NCBI RefSeq assembly: GCF_042646385.1
Contig: NZ_JBHRTO010000001.1
Location: 682,001 to 746,000 of the forward strand
DNA: 64,000 nt
DNA from: Cypionkella sinensis
GTDB taxonomy: Bacteria; Pseudomonadota; Alphaproteobacteria; Rhodobacterales; Rhodobacteraceae
Direction of reading: 5' to 3'
The position numbers and the translations under genes are program-made. The notes below the pieces were generated by a model. It was not told where the DNA came from. It saw nothing but the letters and a program-made list of their open reading frames with translations, and did not search any database. This document shows, piece after piece, positions 46,814-54,570 of this stretch; position 1 is the first letter of the stretch, and every line of letters starts with the position of its first letter.

Positions 46814-47075
46814 AATTACTCAGCATATACATCAATTTTGCCGCAAGAATGGATCACAATCAAGCTGCTTTAGTGCTCTCTCTGCCAAACTTGCTTCGCA
46901 ATATTGAAATTCCCGTCCTCATCCGACCATGAGATGATGGTGCTTTAGATCCACTGTTCGGGCCGCAGCTGACACCTTAATGCCCGCTCAACGCCATCAC
47001 CAGTCGCCTTAATATCCCGCACATAAAGACGGCCTCGCATCGGCGCTCGTCTCAAGCCCCAAACGTCCCACTACC

Positions 47076-47729
47076 TCAACTCCGCCCCTCAAGGCCCGCC
47101 CGCGCCGCGCCATCCGCCCCCGGCACCCGCATCTCGAAGGTGTCGCGGATCACCGCATAGTCGAAATACCCCATCCGGGCGATGGGTTCGATCGCGGCAA
47201 TGTCCAGCCGGCCATTCGGGCGGATCACCTGATCGTTGATATGGATCATTTCAACCTGCGCAAACACGATATCGACCGTGCCCACCGCCGATGCGCCGCG
47301 CTGGGTATGGGTGTTCAGATAGCGGCACTCAAACTTGCAGGGGCTTTCGGCCACCATCGGCACCCGGTAGTTATCGGCATAAACCTTCGTCACATTCAGA
47401 TGATCGAACTCGCTTTCCTCGGGCGGCAGCGCCATCGCGCTGATGTTCACCGCGTCGCGCAGCGCATAGGTCGCCATGTTCCAGACAAACCAGCCGGTTT
47501 CCTCGGCATTCAGCACCGTATCCTTGCGCCGCCCGTCCGGGTAGCGGTTGGCCGCAAACATTACCATTGGCGGGTCAAACGTCAGGTTCTGCCATTGGCT
47601 ATAGGGCGCGATATTCTCGATCCCCGCCGCGCTGACGCTGGAAAGCCAACCAATCGGGCGCGGCACCGTGCAGCTCTTGAACGGCGAATAGGGCAGGGGG
47701 CAGGGCTCTAGATGCGGGGCATACTTCAT
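47076..47729 (-). CDS. Flavin reductase family protein (FMN-binding split barrel)
   Basis: A 217-residue cytoplasmic protein. Signature segments are SCTVPRPIGWLSSVSAAGIENIAPYSQWQNLTFDPPMVMF, TGWFVWNMATYALRDAVNISA and CKFECRYLNT, which fit the flavin reductase-like FMN-binding family. Such proteins reduce flavin for two-component monooxygenases or act as FMN oxidoreductases; no partner oxygenase is adjacent. Divergent from a GntR regulator across 109 bases, so it is probably that regulator's target. Confidence 0.87.
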   Translation of the reverse strand: MKYAPHLEPCPLPYSPFKSCTVPRPIGWLSSVSAAGIENIAPYSQWQNLTFDPPMVMFAANRYPDGRRKDTVLNAEETGWFVWNMATYALRDAVNISAMALPPEESEFDHLNVTKVYADNYRVPMVAESPCKFECRYLNTHTQRGASAVGTVDIVFAQVEMIHINDQVIRPNGRLDIAAIEPIARMGYFDYAVIRDTFEMRVPGADGAARAGLEGRS

Positions 47730-47767
47730 GTCATCGACCTTTCAGGGCGGGCTCTTAAAATATACAT

Positions 47768-47779
47768 CCGATATATCGG
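47768..47779. promoter_or_regulatory. Candidate GntR operator
   Basis: CCGATATATCGG is a perfect 12-bp palindrome in the AT-rich 109-base gap between the divergent flavin reductase and gntR genes, 39 bases from the first start and 60 from the second. Location makes it the best candidate for control of both genes. Confidence 0.5.
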
Positions 47780-47838
47780 TAGTGTGTCAAGCAGGATGTT
47801 TGTAGCATTGTCGCCGACAAGGCCAGACAGGGCGCGAT

Positions 47839-48489
47839 ATGACCAAGACCGATCAAGCCATCGACCAGTTGCAGCGCATGATCGAACATGGCGATCTGAA
47901 GCCGGGCTCCATGGTGTCTGAAAGCCAGTTGGTCGAGATCACGGGCTTTGGCCGCACCCCGATCCGCGAGGCGATCCAGCGCCTTGCCACCGCGCGCATG
48001 ATCCGGGTCCATCCCAGTAAAGGCTTGGAAATTCCCGCGATATCGGTCGAGGATCAACTTAGCGCCTTAGAATTGCGCCGTCCTATAGAGGTTCTGGCCG
48101 TCGAACTTGCTGCCGCCCGCGCGGGCGCTCCACAGCGCGCAGCGATGCAAGAGCTCGCGGCCAGGCTGGCTGGCAGGTTTGGGCTTCGCGATTACACAGA
48201 AACGGTGCGCAGAACCCATGCAATGATTATCGAGGCGGCGCAAAACCCATATCTCAGCGCGGCAATGCTGCCGTTACAGGCGCTGTCGCGGCGGTTCTGG
48301 ATCACTTATCTGCGTGATGAAGTGGCCGAGATCGCGCGCGGGGGTGCGTTGCACCGTCAGATGTTATCGGCGATCGCCTCAGGCGATAAGGTGGCAGCAC
48401 GCGCTGCGTCGCTGGCGCTGAATGATTATCTTGTAGCCCACGCCGTAGCCGTCATAGCCCGCCGCGCTGCGCCGACGTCTGCCGATTAA
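47839..48489 (+). CDS. GntR family transcriptional regulator (FCD/FadR subgroup)
   Basis: A 216-residue regulator. The winged helix is at about residues 3-70 (QLQRMIEHGDLKPGSMVSESQLVEITGFGRTPIREAIQRLATARMIRVHPSKGLEI), the classic GntR pattern with TPIREAIQRL. The all-helical FCD ligand domain follows (LRRPIEVLAVELAAAR ... HAMIIEAAQNPYL ... HRQMLSAIASGDKVAA). It most likely represses the divergent flavin reductase gene and itself in response to a small carboxylate-type effector. Confidence 0.9.
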   Translation: MTKTDQAIDQLQRMIEHGDLKPGSMVSESQLVEITGFGRTPIREAIQRLATARMIRVHPSKGLEIPAISVEDQLSALELRRPIEVLAVELAAARAGAPQRAAMQELAARLAGRFGLRDYTETVRRTHAMIIEAAQNPYLSAAMLPLQALSRRFWITYLRDEVAEIARGGALHRQMLSAIASGDKVAARAASLALNDYLVAHAVAVIARRAAPTSAD

Positions 48490-48643
48490 ACTGCGCCCAG
48501 GGCTTGCAAGAGGGGGGTCATGTTAGGGCAAACCTTAACAAATCCTTGGACCGGCCTCGGAACGCCTGCCACCCCCAGCGATTTCTTGACTCAAGGCGGG
48601 CAGGGGCCTAGCCTTTCCGCATTATATTTTCAAAGGCTTTGCC

Positions 48644-49516
48644 ATGGTTGGATTTCCCGCAGCCCGCATGACGGACATGCACACCTGCCCCATGTGTATG
48701 GGGGCACCTTTCCCCATCATGCCGCCCGCCTTTCCAACTGTGATGATCGGGGGCTTGCCCGCCGCGCGGTTGACCGACCTCTGCGCCTGTCTGATCCCCG
48801 CTTTGGTGCCGATCCCCTCGGTCGATCCGATTGCCTTCGGCTCACCAACCGTGCTGATCGGCGGGCAACCGGCGGCGCGGCAGTTTGATCCGACGATGAA
48901 AGGTGGCGCGATCATTCTTGGTTTGCCGACGGTTCTGATCGGCATCGTGGCGACTCCTGCACCCGGAGAACCCGGTGCGCTGAATATATGGGAGGAGGTG
49001 CTGCCCGATGGCTCTACCGTCACCCATGTTGGCCCCAATATCACTATCAAGGGCACCAAGGCATTTCGGGATGCCGTGGTGCAGGATTTGCAGCGGCTGG
49101 ATTCAACGCCGTCGGGGCAGGCGTTGCTGACCAGCCTGAACGCGCCGGGCAAGGGGCCGGTGACGATTGTCGCCACGACAGGCGGGAATGAGGTGGATGG
49201 CACGGGGGCGGGGGCTAATCGCAACCCGGATGGCACGCCGGGGGCGGGGTCGGGTAGCACGCTGCATTACAACCCGGACAAGACCCAGATCGGCGATGGC
49301 TCGCAACCCTATATGACCCGTCCGCCCGCGGTGGCCTTGGGGCATGAGTTGAATCATTGCGAGCAGGCGCAGAATGGCACCTGGACCAATGACAGCACCG
49401 GCGGGACGAACAACAATGAACTCGAGGCGGTGGGGCTGCCGCCCTATCAGAACAACCCGCATTCCGAAAACAATATCCGCAAAGACCTGGGCCAGCCGCC
49501 CCGGACCAAATACTAG
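48644..49516 (+). CDS. PAAR domain fused to an M91-type zinc metallopeptidase (toxin effector)
   Basis: A 290-residue two-domain protein. Residues 1-105 are a PAAR tip domain: AARMTDMHTCPMCMGAPFP, then repeated PTVMIGGLPAARLTD and PTVLIGGQPAARQFDP. Residues 115-290 match an M91 (NleD-like) metallopeptidase: ALGHELNHCEQ with zinc ligands His234 and His238 and catalytic Glu235, NNELEAVG with Glu259 or Glu261 as a candidate third ligand, and SENNIRKDLGQPPRTKY at the end. PAAR proteins cap type VI or related spikes, so this is a likely delivered protease toxin. No secretion genes are in the window. The next gene starts on the next base and is a likely immunity partner. Confidence 0.86.
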   Translation: MVGFPAARMTDMHTCPMCMGAPFPIMPPAFPTVMIGGLPAARLTDLCACLIPALVPIPSVDPIAFGSPTVLIGGQPAARQFDPTMKGGAIILGLPTVLIGIVATPAPGEPGALNIWEEVLPDGSTVTHVGPNITIKGTKAFRDAVVQDLQRLDSTPSGQALLTSLNAPGKGPVTIVATTGGNEVDGTGAGANRNPDGTPGAGSGSTLHYNPDKTQIGDGSQPYMTRPPAVALGHELNHCEQAQNGTWTNDSTGGTNNNELEAVGLPPYQNNPHSENNIRKDLGQPPRTKY

Positions 49517-50134
49517 ATGCGCGCGCTGGCCCTGATCATCGGGTTGGCCGCAATGAGTGCCGAGGCACAGGAGCAAGCTATGGGTGTGCTGAAAGACGGC
49601 GATGTCAGTGTCAGCGTGACGTGGGATGTGAACCCGTCGGGCGTGGTGGGAGTTTACCGGGTCAGCAATGCAGGGGCGGCGCAGGTCTATGTGTTTGACC
49701 GGCTTTACCGCACCGCTGTGACAGGATTTCGCAGCGTTGACCCCGATTATGCCTGGCACTGGCTGGAGCCTGAGGGGGTTCTGCGGGTGGCGAAGTTTGT
49801 GCCGCAGGTGCCTGCTGGCAAGAAGGTGGAAAGCCCCGAGGTGGCCTATGCCCGCGTGCTGGCGGCGGGGGCGGTGCTGGAGGGAAGGGTGCTGCTGTCG
49901 GGGCGGTTGGATCAGGACTTGCCTTACGGCGTGGCCCCGACGCTGCCGGCTGTGGCGACCGTCAAGGCACTGGTGTTCTCGGTTGGCTATGCCGAGGTGG
50001 ACCCGCAGATTGAGGCCAATCCGATCAAGGCAGGGGATGAAGTGGTGCTGTCATTGCCGTTTGACTGGCTGATCACGCATCAACGGATTGTCAGTGCAGA
50101 GCCGTTCGCGGCGGCGGTGCCAATGCTGCCATAG
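49517..50134 (+). CDS. Secreted hypothetical protein, candidate immunity to the M91 effector
   Basis: A 205-residue protein with a signal peptide (MRALALIIGLAAMSAEAQE). Its ATG comes directly after the TAG of the PAAR-M91 gene, so the two are co-translated. The mature part is beta-rich (VSVSVTWDVNPSGVVGVYRVSNAGAAQVYVFDRLYRT) with a conserved-looking LPFDWLITHQRIVSAEPF near the end. I recognise no family. Position and export favour a periplasmic immunity role against a protease effector, which is inference. Confidence 0.65.
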   Translation: MRALALIIGLAAMSAEAQEQAMGVLKDGDVSVSVTWDVNPSGVVGVYRVSNAGAAQVYVFDRLYRTAVTGFRSVDPDYAWHWLEPEGVLRVAKFVPQVPAGKKVESPEVAYARVLAAGAVLEGRVLLSGRLDQDLPYGVAPTLPAVATVKALVFSVGYAEVDPQIEANPIKAGDEVVLSLPFDWLITHQRIVSAEPFAAAVPMLP

Positions 50135-50643
50135 GGGGGGGATTGACCTTAATCTTGGGCTGAGTGGCGAAGGCCATCGCCTTCGCCATGCGGTGCAGGT
50201 GCCGCTGAAACCGCCGGGCCCCAAAGGCCCGGCCAGCGCCCGCCCCGCCCTCGGCGGGCGCTTCTCGCCCGCCGGGTCGGGCGCTGGACTCAGTGGGTTT
50301 GTTGCTGAACTGACTACAGGGTGAAACCGCACACGCGGGCGGGGAAACGCAATGCGTTTCCTGTCTCCGCCCGAAAACAGGCGGGCCCATGGTGATGTGA
50401 CTGCTTGCTGCGGGAGGGCTGGTGATCGGCTTCCCATCTGGGAATGACTTGTGGTTTGAGCGGCATTTCTTGGCAGTTTGCACAACATGTTGTGGTTATG
50501 CGAGAAAGTTCGGGGTTGTAGCCGATTTTCCGGGCGCAGGATTTCATCGGTTTGCCGCTTGAGGCGGTGGCCGTTGCCTTGAGAAAAAATGAACGAAAGA
50601 TTAAACGAACGTGCGCTAACCATTTGATATAAAACGGTTTAAC
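50135..50643. other. Non-coding region upstream of the GTA promoter
   Basis: About 500 bases without a convincing gene. At 50233-50287 there is a strong nested hairpin: outer 10-bp arms CCAGCGCCCG/CGGGCGCTGG and an inner 9-bp stem CGGCGGGCG/CGCCCGCCG with a 5-base loop. The last 60 bases before the promoter become AT-rich and hold repeated AACG-type words (GAACGAAAG, AAACGAACG, AAAACGG), possible activator sites. Frames on both strands are short and lack ribosome-binding sites. Confidence 0.5.
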
Positions 50644-50672
50644 TTGACTCTGCGCGCGCTCTGATCTATAGA
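50644..50672 (+). promoter_or_regulatory. Near-consensus sigma-70 promoter of the GTA cluster
   Basis: TTGACT (50644-50649) and TATAGA (50667-50672) are separated by exactly 17 bases. Each box has one or two mismatches to consensus. The expected start point is at about 50679-50680, on or next to an ATG at 50680. It is the only promoter-like sequence between the immunity gene and g1. Confidence 0.7.
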
Positions 50673-50698
50673 TTTTGACATGCTGGATGAGGTGACGG

Positions 50699-50734
50699 AA
50701 CGGCCAGGGGCGCAAGCCCCTTCGGCCGTTTTTT
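50699..50734 (+). terminator. Intrinsic terminator in the GTA leader (possible attenuator)
   Basis: Outer stem AACGGCC/GGCCGTT, inner stem GGGGC/GCCCC capped by GCAA, followed by six T residues (50729-50734). It starts about 20 bases after the predicted transcription start and 46 bases before the g1 ATG. Transcripts ending here would be about 55 nt long. Confidence 0.8.
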
Positions 50735-50779
50735 CATTTCACTCGTGCGGGGGCAGCATGAGAGGCGGGCATAACGGGC

Positions 50780-51103
50780 ATGACAGTAAATTTCTCCATC
50801 GGAGAACCATCGCCAGGCGATCTGCTGGCGGATGCAGAGCAATTTTATGAATCCACGGTCTTGGATTTGCTGCGCGCGGTCAACGCACTGAAAGCGGGCG
50901 AATACGAGGCTGCAAAGGCTGTGCCGCAGACGGTGCGGGATTTGCGGCTGGCGCTGGATTTGGTCCATAGTGAAAGGGGACGTCTTGAAAAACTTCGCAA
51001 ACAGGTTGCCGGGGCTGTCGGAACCGGCACACTCGACTTACACGACGCACGCGATGAGATCGGGAGCCGACTGGCTCGCCTCCGCAACGCAAGCGCAGGT
51101 TGA
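50780..51103 (+). CDS. GTA g1, small terminase-like protein
   Basis: A 107-residue mostly helical protein (LLADAEQFYESTVLDLLRAVNALKAGEYEAAKAVPQTVRDLRLALDLVHSERGRLEKLRKQV). It sits at the start of the cluster as orfg1 does in R. capsulatus, where it is the small terminase (TerS) that works with TerL in headful DNA packaging without sequence specificity. The ATG at 50780 is preceded by GGCGGGC, and the 3' end overlaps the start of the terL gene by about 50 bases. Confidence 0.88.
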   Translation: MTVNFSIGEPSPGDLLADAEQFYESTVLDLLRAVNALKAGEYEAAKAVPQTVRDLRLALDLVHSERGRLEKLRKQVAGAVGTGTLDLHDARDEIGSRLARLRNASAG

Positions 51104-52396
51104 CGAATTCCTTGATGGCCTGAGCGAGAATGCGCTTTTGGCACTGCCGTGGATGTTCGAGTTCTGGGCGCTGCCGCATCAACTGCCGCCTGCGGGCGCG
51201 TGGAAAACCTAGGTGATCATGGGCGGGCGTGGGGCGGGCAAAACCCGCGCCGGGTCTGAATGGGTGCGATCCGAGGTCGAGGGGGCGGGTCCGTTGGACC
51301 CCGGCCGCTCGCGCCGCGTGGCGCTGGTGGGCGAGACCGTGGATCAGGTGATCGCCGTGATGATCGAGGGGGAAAGCGGTATCCTGAAATCGTCACCGCC
51401 CGACCGGCGGCCGGAATGGCAGGCGACGAAAAAGCAACTGCTCTGGCCGAATGGCGCGGTGGCGCAGGTCTATTCGGCACATGACCCGGACAGCCTGCGT
51501 GGGCCGCAGTTTGATGCGGCTTGGGTTGACGAGTTGGCGAAATGGCCGAAGGCCGAAGAGGCCTGGGATCAGTTGCAGTTTGCGCTGCGCTTGGGGGAAA
51601 ACCCGCGTCAGGTGGTGACGACAACGCCGCAGAATGTGGGCGTGCTGAAAAACATCCTGCAAAACCCGCGACGGTGATGACCCATGCGCCGACCGAGGCC
51701 AACCGGGCGTATCTGGCGGCCTCTTTCCTTGAAGAGGTGCGCGACCGCTATGCGGGCACGACGCGCGGCGCGCAAGAGTTGGACGGGCTGTTGATCGAGG
51801 ATGTCGAAGGCGCGCTCTGGACCACGGTGATGCTGGAGAAGGGCCGGATCACCGAAGCCCCGCGGTTGCAGCGCATTGTGGTGGCGGTGGACCCACCCGT
51901 GACGGGGCATGGCAAATCGGATGAATGCGGCATCGTGGTGGTGGGGGCGATCACCGAAGGGCCGACGCAGAACTGGCAGGCGGTGGTGCTGGCCGATTGC
52001 TCGGTGAAGGGGGCGTCGCCTGACCAATGGGCGCGCGCGGCTATTGCCGCGATGGAGCGGTTTGGCGCGGATCGGCTGGTGGCCGAGGTCAATCAGGGCG
52101 GCGATCTGGTGGAGGGGGTGATCCGGCAGGTGGACCCTCTGGTGCCGTTCCGGGCGGTGCGGGCCAGCAAGGGCAAGGGCATCCGCGCCGAGCCGGTGTC
52201 GGCGCTGTATGAGCAGGGTCGGGTGAGCCACATGCGCGGCCTTGCGGCGCTGGAGGCGCAGATGCTGCAGATGACGGCGCAGGGCTATCTCGGCAAAGGC
52301 TCGCCCGACCGGCTGGATGCGCTGGTCTGGGCGCTGACCGATCTGATCGTGGAGCCTGCCGAGACCTATCGGCGGCCACAGGTGCGGGGGGTTTGA
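51054..52396 (+). pseudogene. terL: GTA g2, large terminase, interrupted by a nonsense codon and a -1 frameshift
   Basis: Three pieces together make a normal TerL of about 447 residues. Piece 1 (51054-51212) has the N-terminal segment ending LPHQLPPAGAWKT and stops at TAG (51210-51212), where the family has Trp. Piece 2 (51213-51677) goes on in the same frame with Walker A GGRGAGKTRAGSEW and Walker B FDAAWVDELAKW, and ends at TGA. Piece 3 is in the -1 frame from about 51668 to 52396 and carries the nuclease domain (VVAVDPPVTGHGKSDECGIVVVG, GSPDRLDALVWALTDL). Reading -1 at A-AAC-CCG gives QNPATVMTHAPT, a seamless join. ATG at 51677 overlaps the TGA (TGATG). Most likely a recent pseudogene or a sequencing error at the indel; a split or recoded gene is possible. 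Confidence 0.85.
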
Positions 52397-52528
52397 GGCT
52401 GTGTTGCGTGCCTGCCCGGTGCAGCGCGCGCTGGGTTGGCGGGGTTTAAACCTTTCGGGTCTAGAACGGATTTCAGACAAGCGCAGACCATGACGGCGGT
52501 AGGTGCAGGGATAGAGGAGCTTTGACGC

Positions 52529-53701
52529 ATGGTGTTCGATTTTCTGAAACGCACGCGCCCGGTGGTGGAAACCAAGGCTTCGGCCACCGGGCGGGTGGTG
52601 GCTTGGGGGAGTTCGGGCCGCGTGGCGTGGAGCCCGCGCGATCTGGTCTCGCTGGCGAAATCCGGGTTTCAGGGCAATCCGATGGGGTTTCGGGCGGTCA
52701 AGCTGATCTCGGAAGCCGCAAGCGCGATGCCGCTGGTGTTGCAGGACGACACGCGGCGGTTTGACAGCCATCCGGTGCTGGATCTGATGCGTCGCCCGAA
52801 TGGCGCGCAGGGGCGGGCGGAGTTTCTGGAGGCGGTTTACGGCCATCTTTTGCTGTCGGGCAATGCCTATATCGAGGCGGTGCCGGGTGCGGGGTCGGTG
52901 CCGGGGGAGTTGCATGTGCTGCGCTCGGACCGGATGGCGCTGGTGCCGGGGGCGGATGGCTGGCCGGTGGCGTATGACTATTCGGTCGGCGGGCGCACGC
53001 ATCGGTTTGCGATGACGCAGGAGTGCCAGCCGATCTGCCATATCAAGACCTTCCATCCGTCGGATGATCACTATGGCTTCAGCCCATTGCAGGCGGCGGC
53101 GGTGGCGATTGACGTGCATAGTTCGGCAAGTGCCTGGTCAAAGGCGCTGTTGGATAATGCGGCGCGGCCTTCGGGGGCGATTGTCTACAAGGGTGCCGAT
53201 GGGCAAGCGCAGCTTTCCACCGATCAGTATGACCGGCTGGTGTCCGAGATGGAGATGCACCATCAGGGCGCGCGCAATGCCGGGCGACCGATGCTGCTGG
53301 AAGGGGGCTTGGATTGGAAGCCGATGGGATTCTCGCCTTCGGATATGGAGTTTCAGCAGACCAAAGAGGCTGCGGGGCGCGAGATTGCCACAGCGTTCGG
53401 CGTGCCGCCGATGCTGATGGGGATACCGGGCGATGCGACCTATGCCAATTACCAAGAGGCCAACCGCGCGTTTTACCGTCTGACCGTGCTGCCATTGGTG
53501 GCGCGGGTGACGGCGGGAATTTCGCATTGGCTTTCCACCTTCACCGGCGAATTGGTCGAATTGCGCCCCGATCTGGACCAGATCCCGGCGCTGGCGGTGG
53601 AGCGCGATCAGCTTTGGGCGCGGGTAGGCACGGCAGAGTTCCTGACCGAAGTCGAAAAGCGCATCCTGCTGGGCCTGCCGCGCATCCAGGAGGGCGCATG
53701 A
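52529..53701 (+). CDS. GTA g3, HK97-family portal protein
   Basis: A 390-residue protein forming the dodecameric DNA entry ring. Features of the family: FLKRTRPVVETK start, NPMGFRAVKLISEAASAMPLVL, FLEAVYGHLLLSGNAYIEAV, LSTDQYDRLVSEMEMHHQG, and GVPPMLMGIPGDATYANYQEANRAFYRLTVLPL. A GAGGAGC ribosome-binding site precedes the ATG. The 132 bases between terL and this gene hold nothing recognised. Stop overlaps g3.5. Confidence 0.95.
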   Translation: MVFDFLKRTRPVVETKASATGRVVAWGSSGRVAWSPRDLVSLAKSGFQGNPMGFRAVKLISEAASAMPLVLQDDTRRFDSHPVLDLMRRPNGAQGRAEFLEAVYGHLLLSGNAYIEAVPGAGSVPGELHVLRSDRMALVPGADGWPVAYDYSVGGRTHRFAMTQECQPICHIKTFHPSDDHYGFSPLQAAAVAIDVHSSASAWSKALLDNAARPSGAIVYKGADGQAQLSTDQYDRLVSEMEMHHQGARNAGRPMLLEGGLDWKPMGFSPSDMEFQQTKEAAGREIATAFGVPPMLMGIPGDATYANYQEANRAFYRLTVLPLVARVTAGISHWLSTFTGELVELRPDLDQIPALAVERDQLWARVGTAEFLTEVEKRILLGLPRIQEGA

Positions 53702-53946
53702 CGCCGCCGCGCAAGGCGTCTGACGGCTCGCGCTATCTCTACGACAGTTTCGATGCCGCCGCCGCGCGGATCGAGGCGAATGAGCGTGTGGCCGAAGAGC
53801 GTTGGGCGGCGCTGGATTACCGGCTGGGCCAGATTGATGCGGTGCTGGAGCGGTTGGAGAAGCGCATCTGGGTGGGCGTCTACGGGGTGGCGGCGTTCTT
53901 GCTGGCCCAGATGGCCGAGGCCGTGATGCAGGCGGCAACCAAGTAA
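53698..53946 (+). CDS. GTA g3.5 protein (rcc01685-like)
   Basis: An 82-residue protein: a charged helical part (SFDAAAARIEANERVAEERWAALDYRLGQIDAVLERLEKRIW) followed by one hydrophobic segment (VGVYGVAAFLLAQMAEAVMQ). It overlaps the portal stop by 4 bases. The R. capsulatus equivalent is needed for head formation, but its biochemical role is not known. It is too short and too overlapped to be obvious from frame length alone. Confidence 0.82.
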   Translation: MTPPRKASDGSRYLYDSFDAAAARIEANERVAEERWAALDYRLGQIDAVLERLEKRIWVGVYGVAAFLLAQMAEAVMQAATK

Positions 53947-53958
53947 GGCTGCGGCGAA

Positions 53959-54537
53959 ATGATGGGGGATGCGATGAATTGGAAGATGCAAGGCGCACCA
54001 GAGTGCAAGTTTCAGCAGCCCGAAGCGCGGCTGGTGGTGACGGATGGCACGCAGATCGAAGGCTATGCCAGCCTGTTCGGCAAGCGCGACCAGGGCGGCG
54101 ATGTGGTGCAGAAGGGGGCCTATGCGGCCAGCCTTTCGCGGCTGACCACGCAGGGCCGTGCCGTGAAAATGCTGTGGCAGCATGACCCGAGCCAGCCGAT
54201 TGGCATCTGGGATGAGGTGCGCGAGGACGGCGTGGGCCTGTGGGTCAAAGGCCGCATTCTGCCCGAAGTCGAAAAGGGGCGCGAGGCGGCGGCCCTGCTG
54301 GCGGCGGGGGCGATTGACGGATTGTCGATTGGCTACCGCACTGTCCGAGCAGAACGCGACGGCAAGGGGCAACGCCTTTTGTCCGAGCTGGAGCTTTGGG
54401 AGGTGTCTCTTGTGACCTTCCCGATGCTTCCCGAAGCGCGGGTTTCGGCCAAGGGCGATGCGCCTGACGCCGATCTCTGGCGCAGCATGGTGCAGTTGTT
54501 TGACGACGCGCGCCGATCTCTGGCCGAGCGCAACTAG
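53959..54537 (+). CDS. GTA g4, HK97-family prohead protease
   Basis: A 192-residue serine protease that matures the capsid. The fold is marked by QIEGYASLFGKRDQGGDVVQKGAY, the catalytic His75 in VKMLWQHDPSQPIG and Ser123 in GAIDGLSIGYRT, and the ELWEVSLVTFPMLPEARV segment. Numbering uses the ATG at 53959; the ATG at 53974 has a better GGGG-type site and may be the true start. Next to g5, its substrate. Confidence 0.93.
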   Translation: MMGDAMNWKMQGAPECKFQQPEARLVVTDGTQIEGYASLFGKRDQGGDVVQKGAYAASLSRLTTQGRAVKMLWQHDPSQPIGIWDEVREDGVGLWVKGRILPEVEKGREAAALLAAGAIDGLSIGYRTVRAERDGKGQRLLSELELWEVSLVTFPMLPEARVSAKGDAPDADLWRSMVQLFDDARRSLAERN

Positions 54538-54570
54538 CGGCCTTTCACGAGCAATTACGGGGAAATCAAG

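Noticed and set aside
48644..50134. A type VI secretion cluster
   Set aside because: Only a PAAR effector and a probable immunity gene are present; no tss genes are in the window.
51608..53119. A 503-codon open frame on the minus strand across terL and portal genes
   Set aside because: It is rich in His, Arg and Pro, has no ribosome-binding site or domain, and is a shadow of the high-GC GTA genes on the other strand. The same holds for the long minus-strand frames at 54994-56457, 58234-59619 and 61189-62703.
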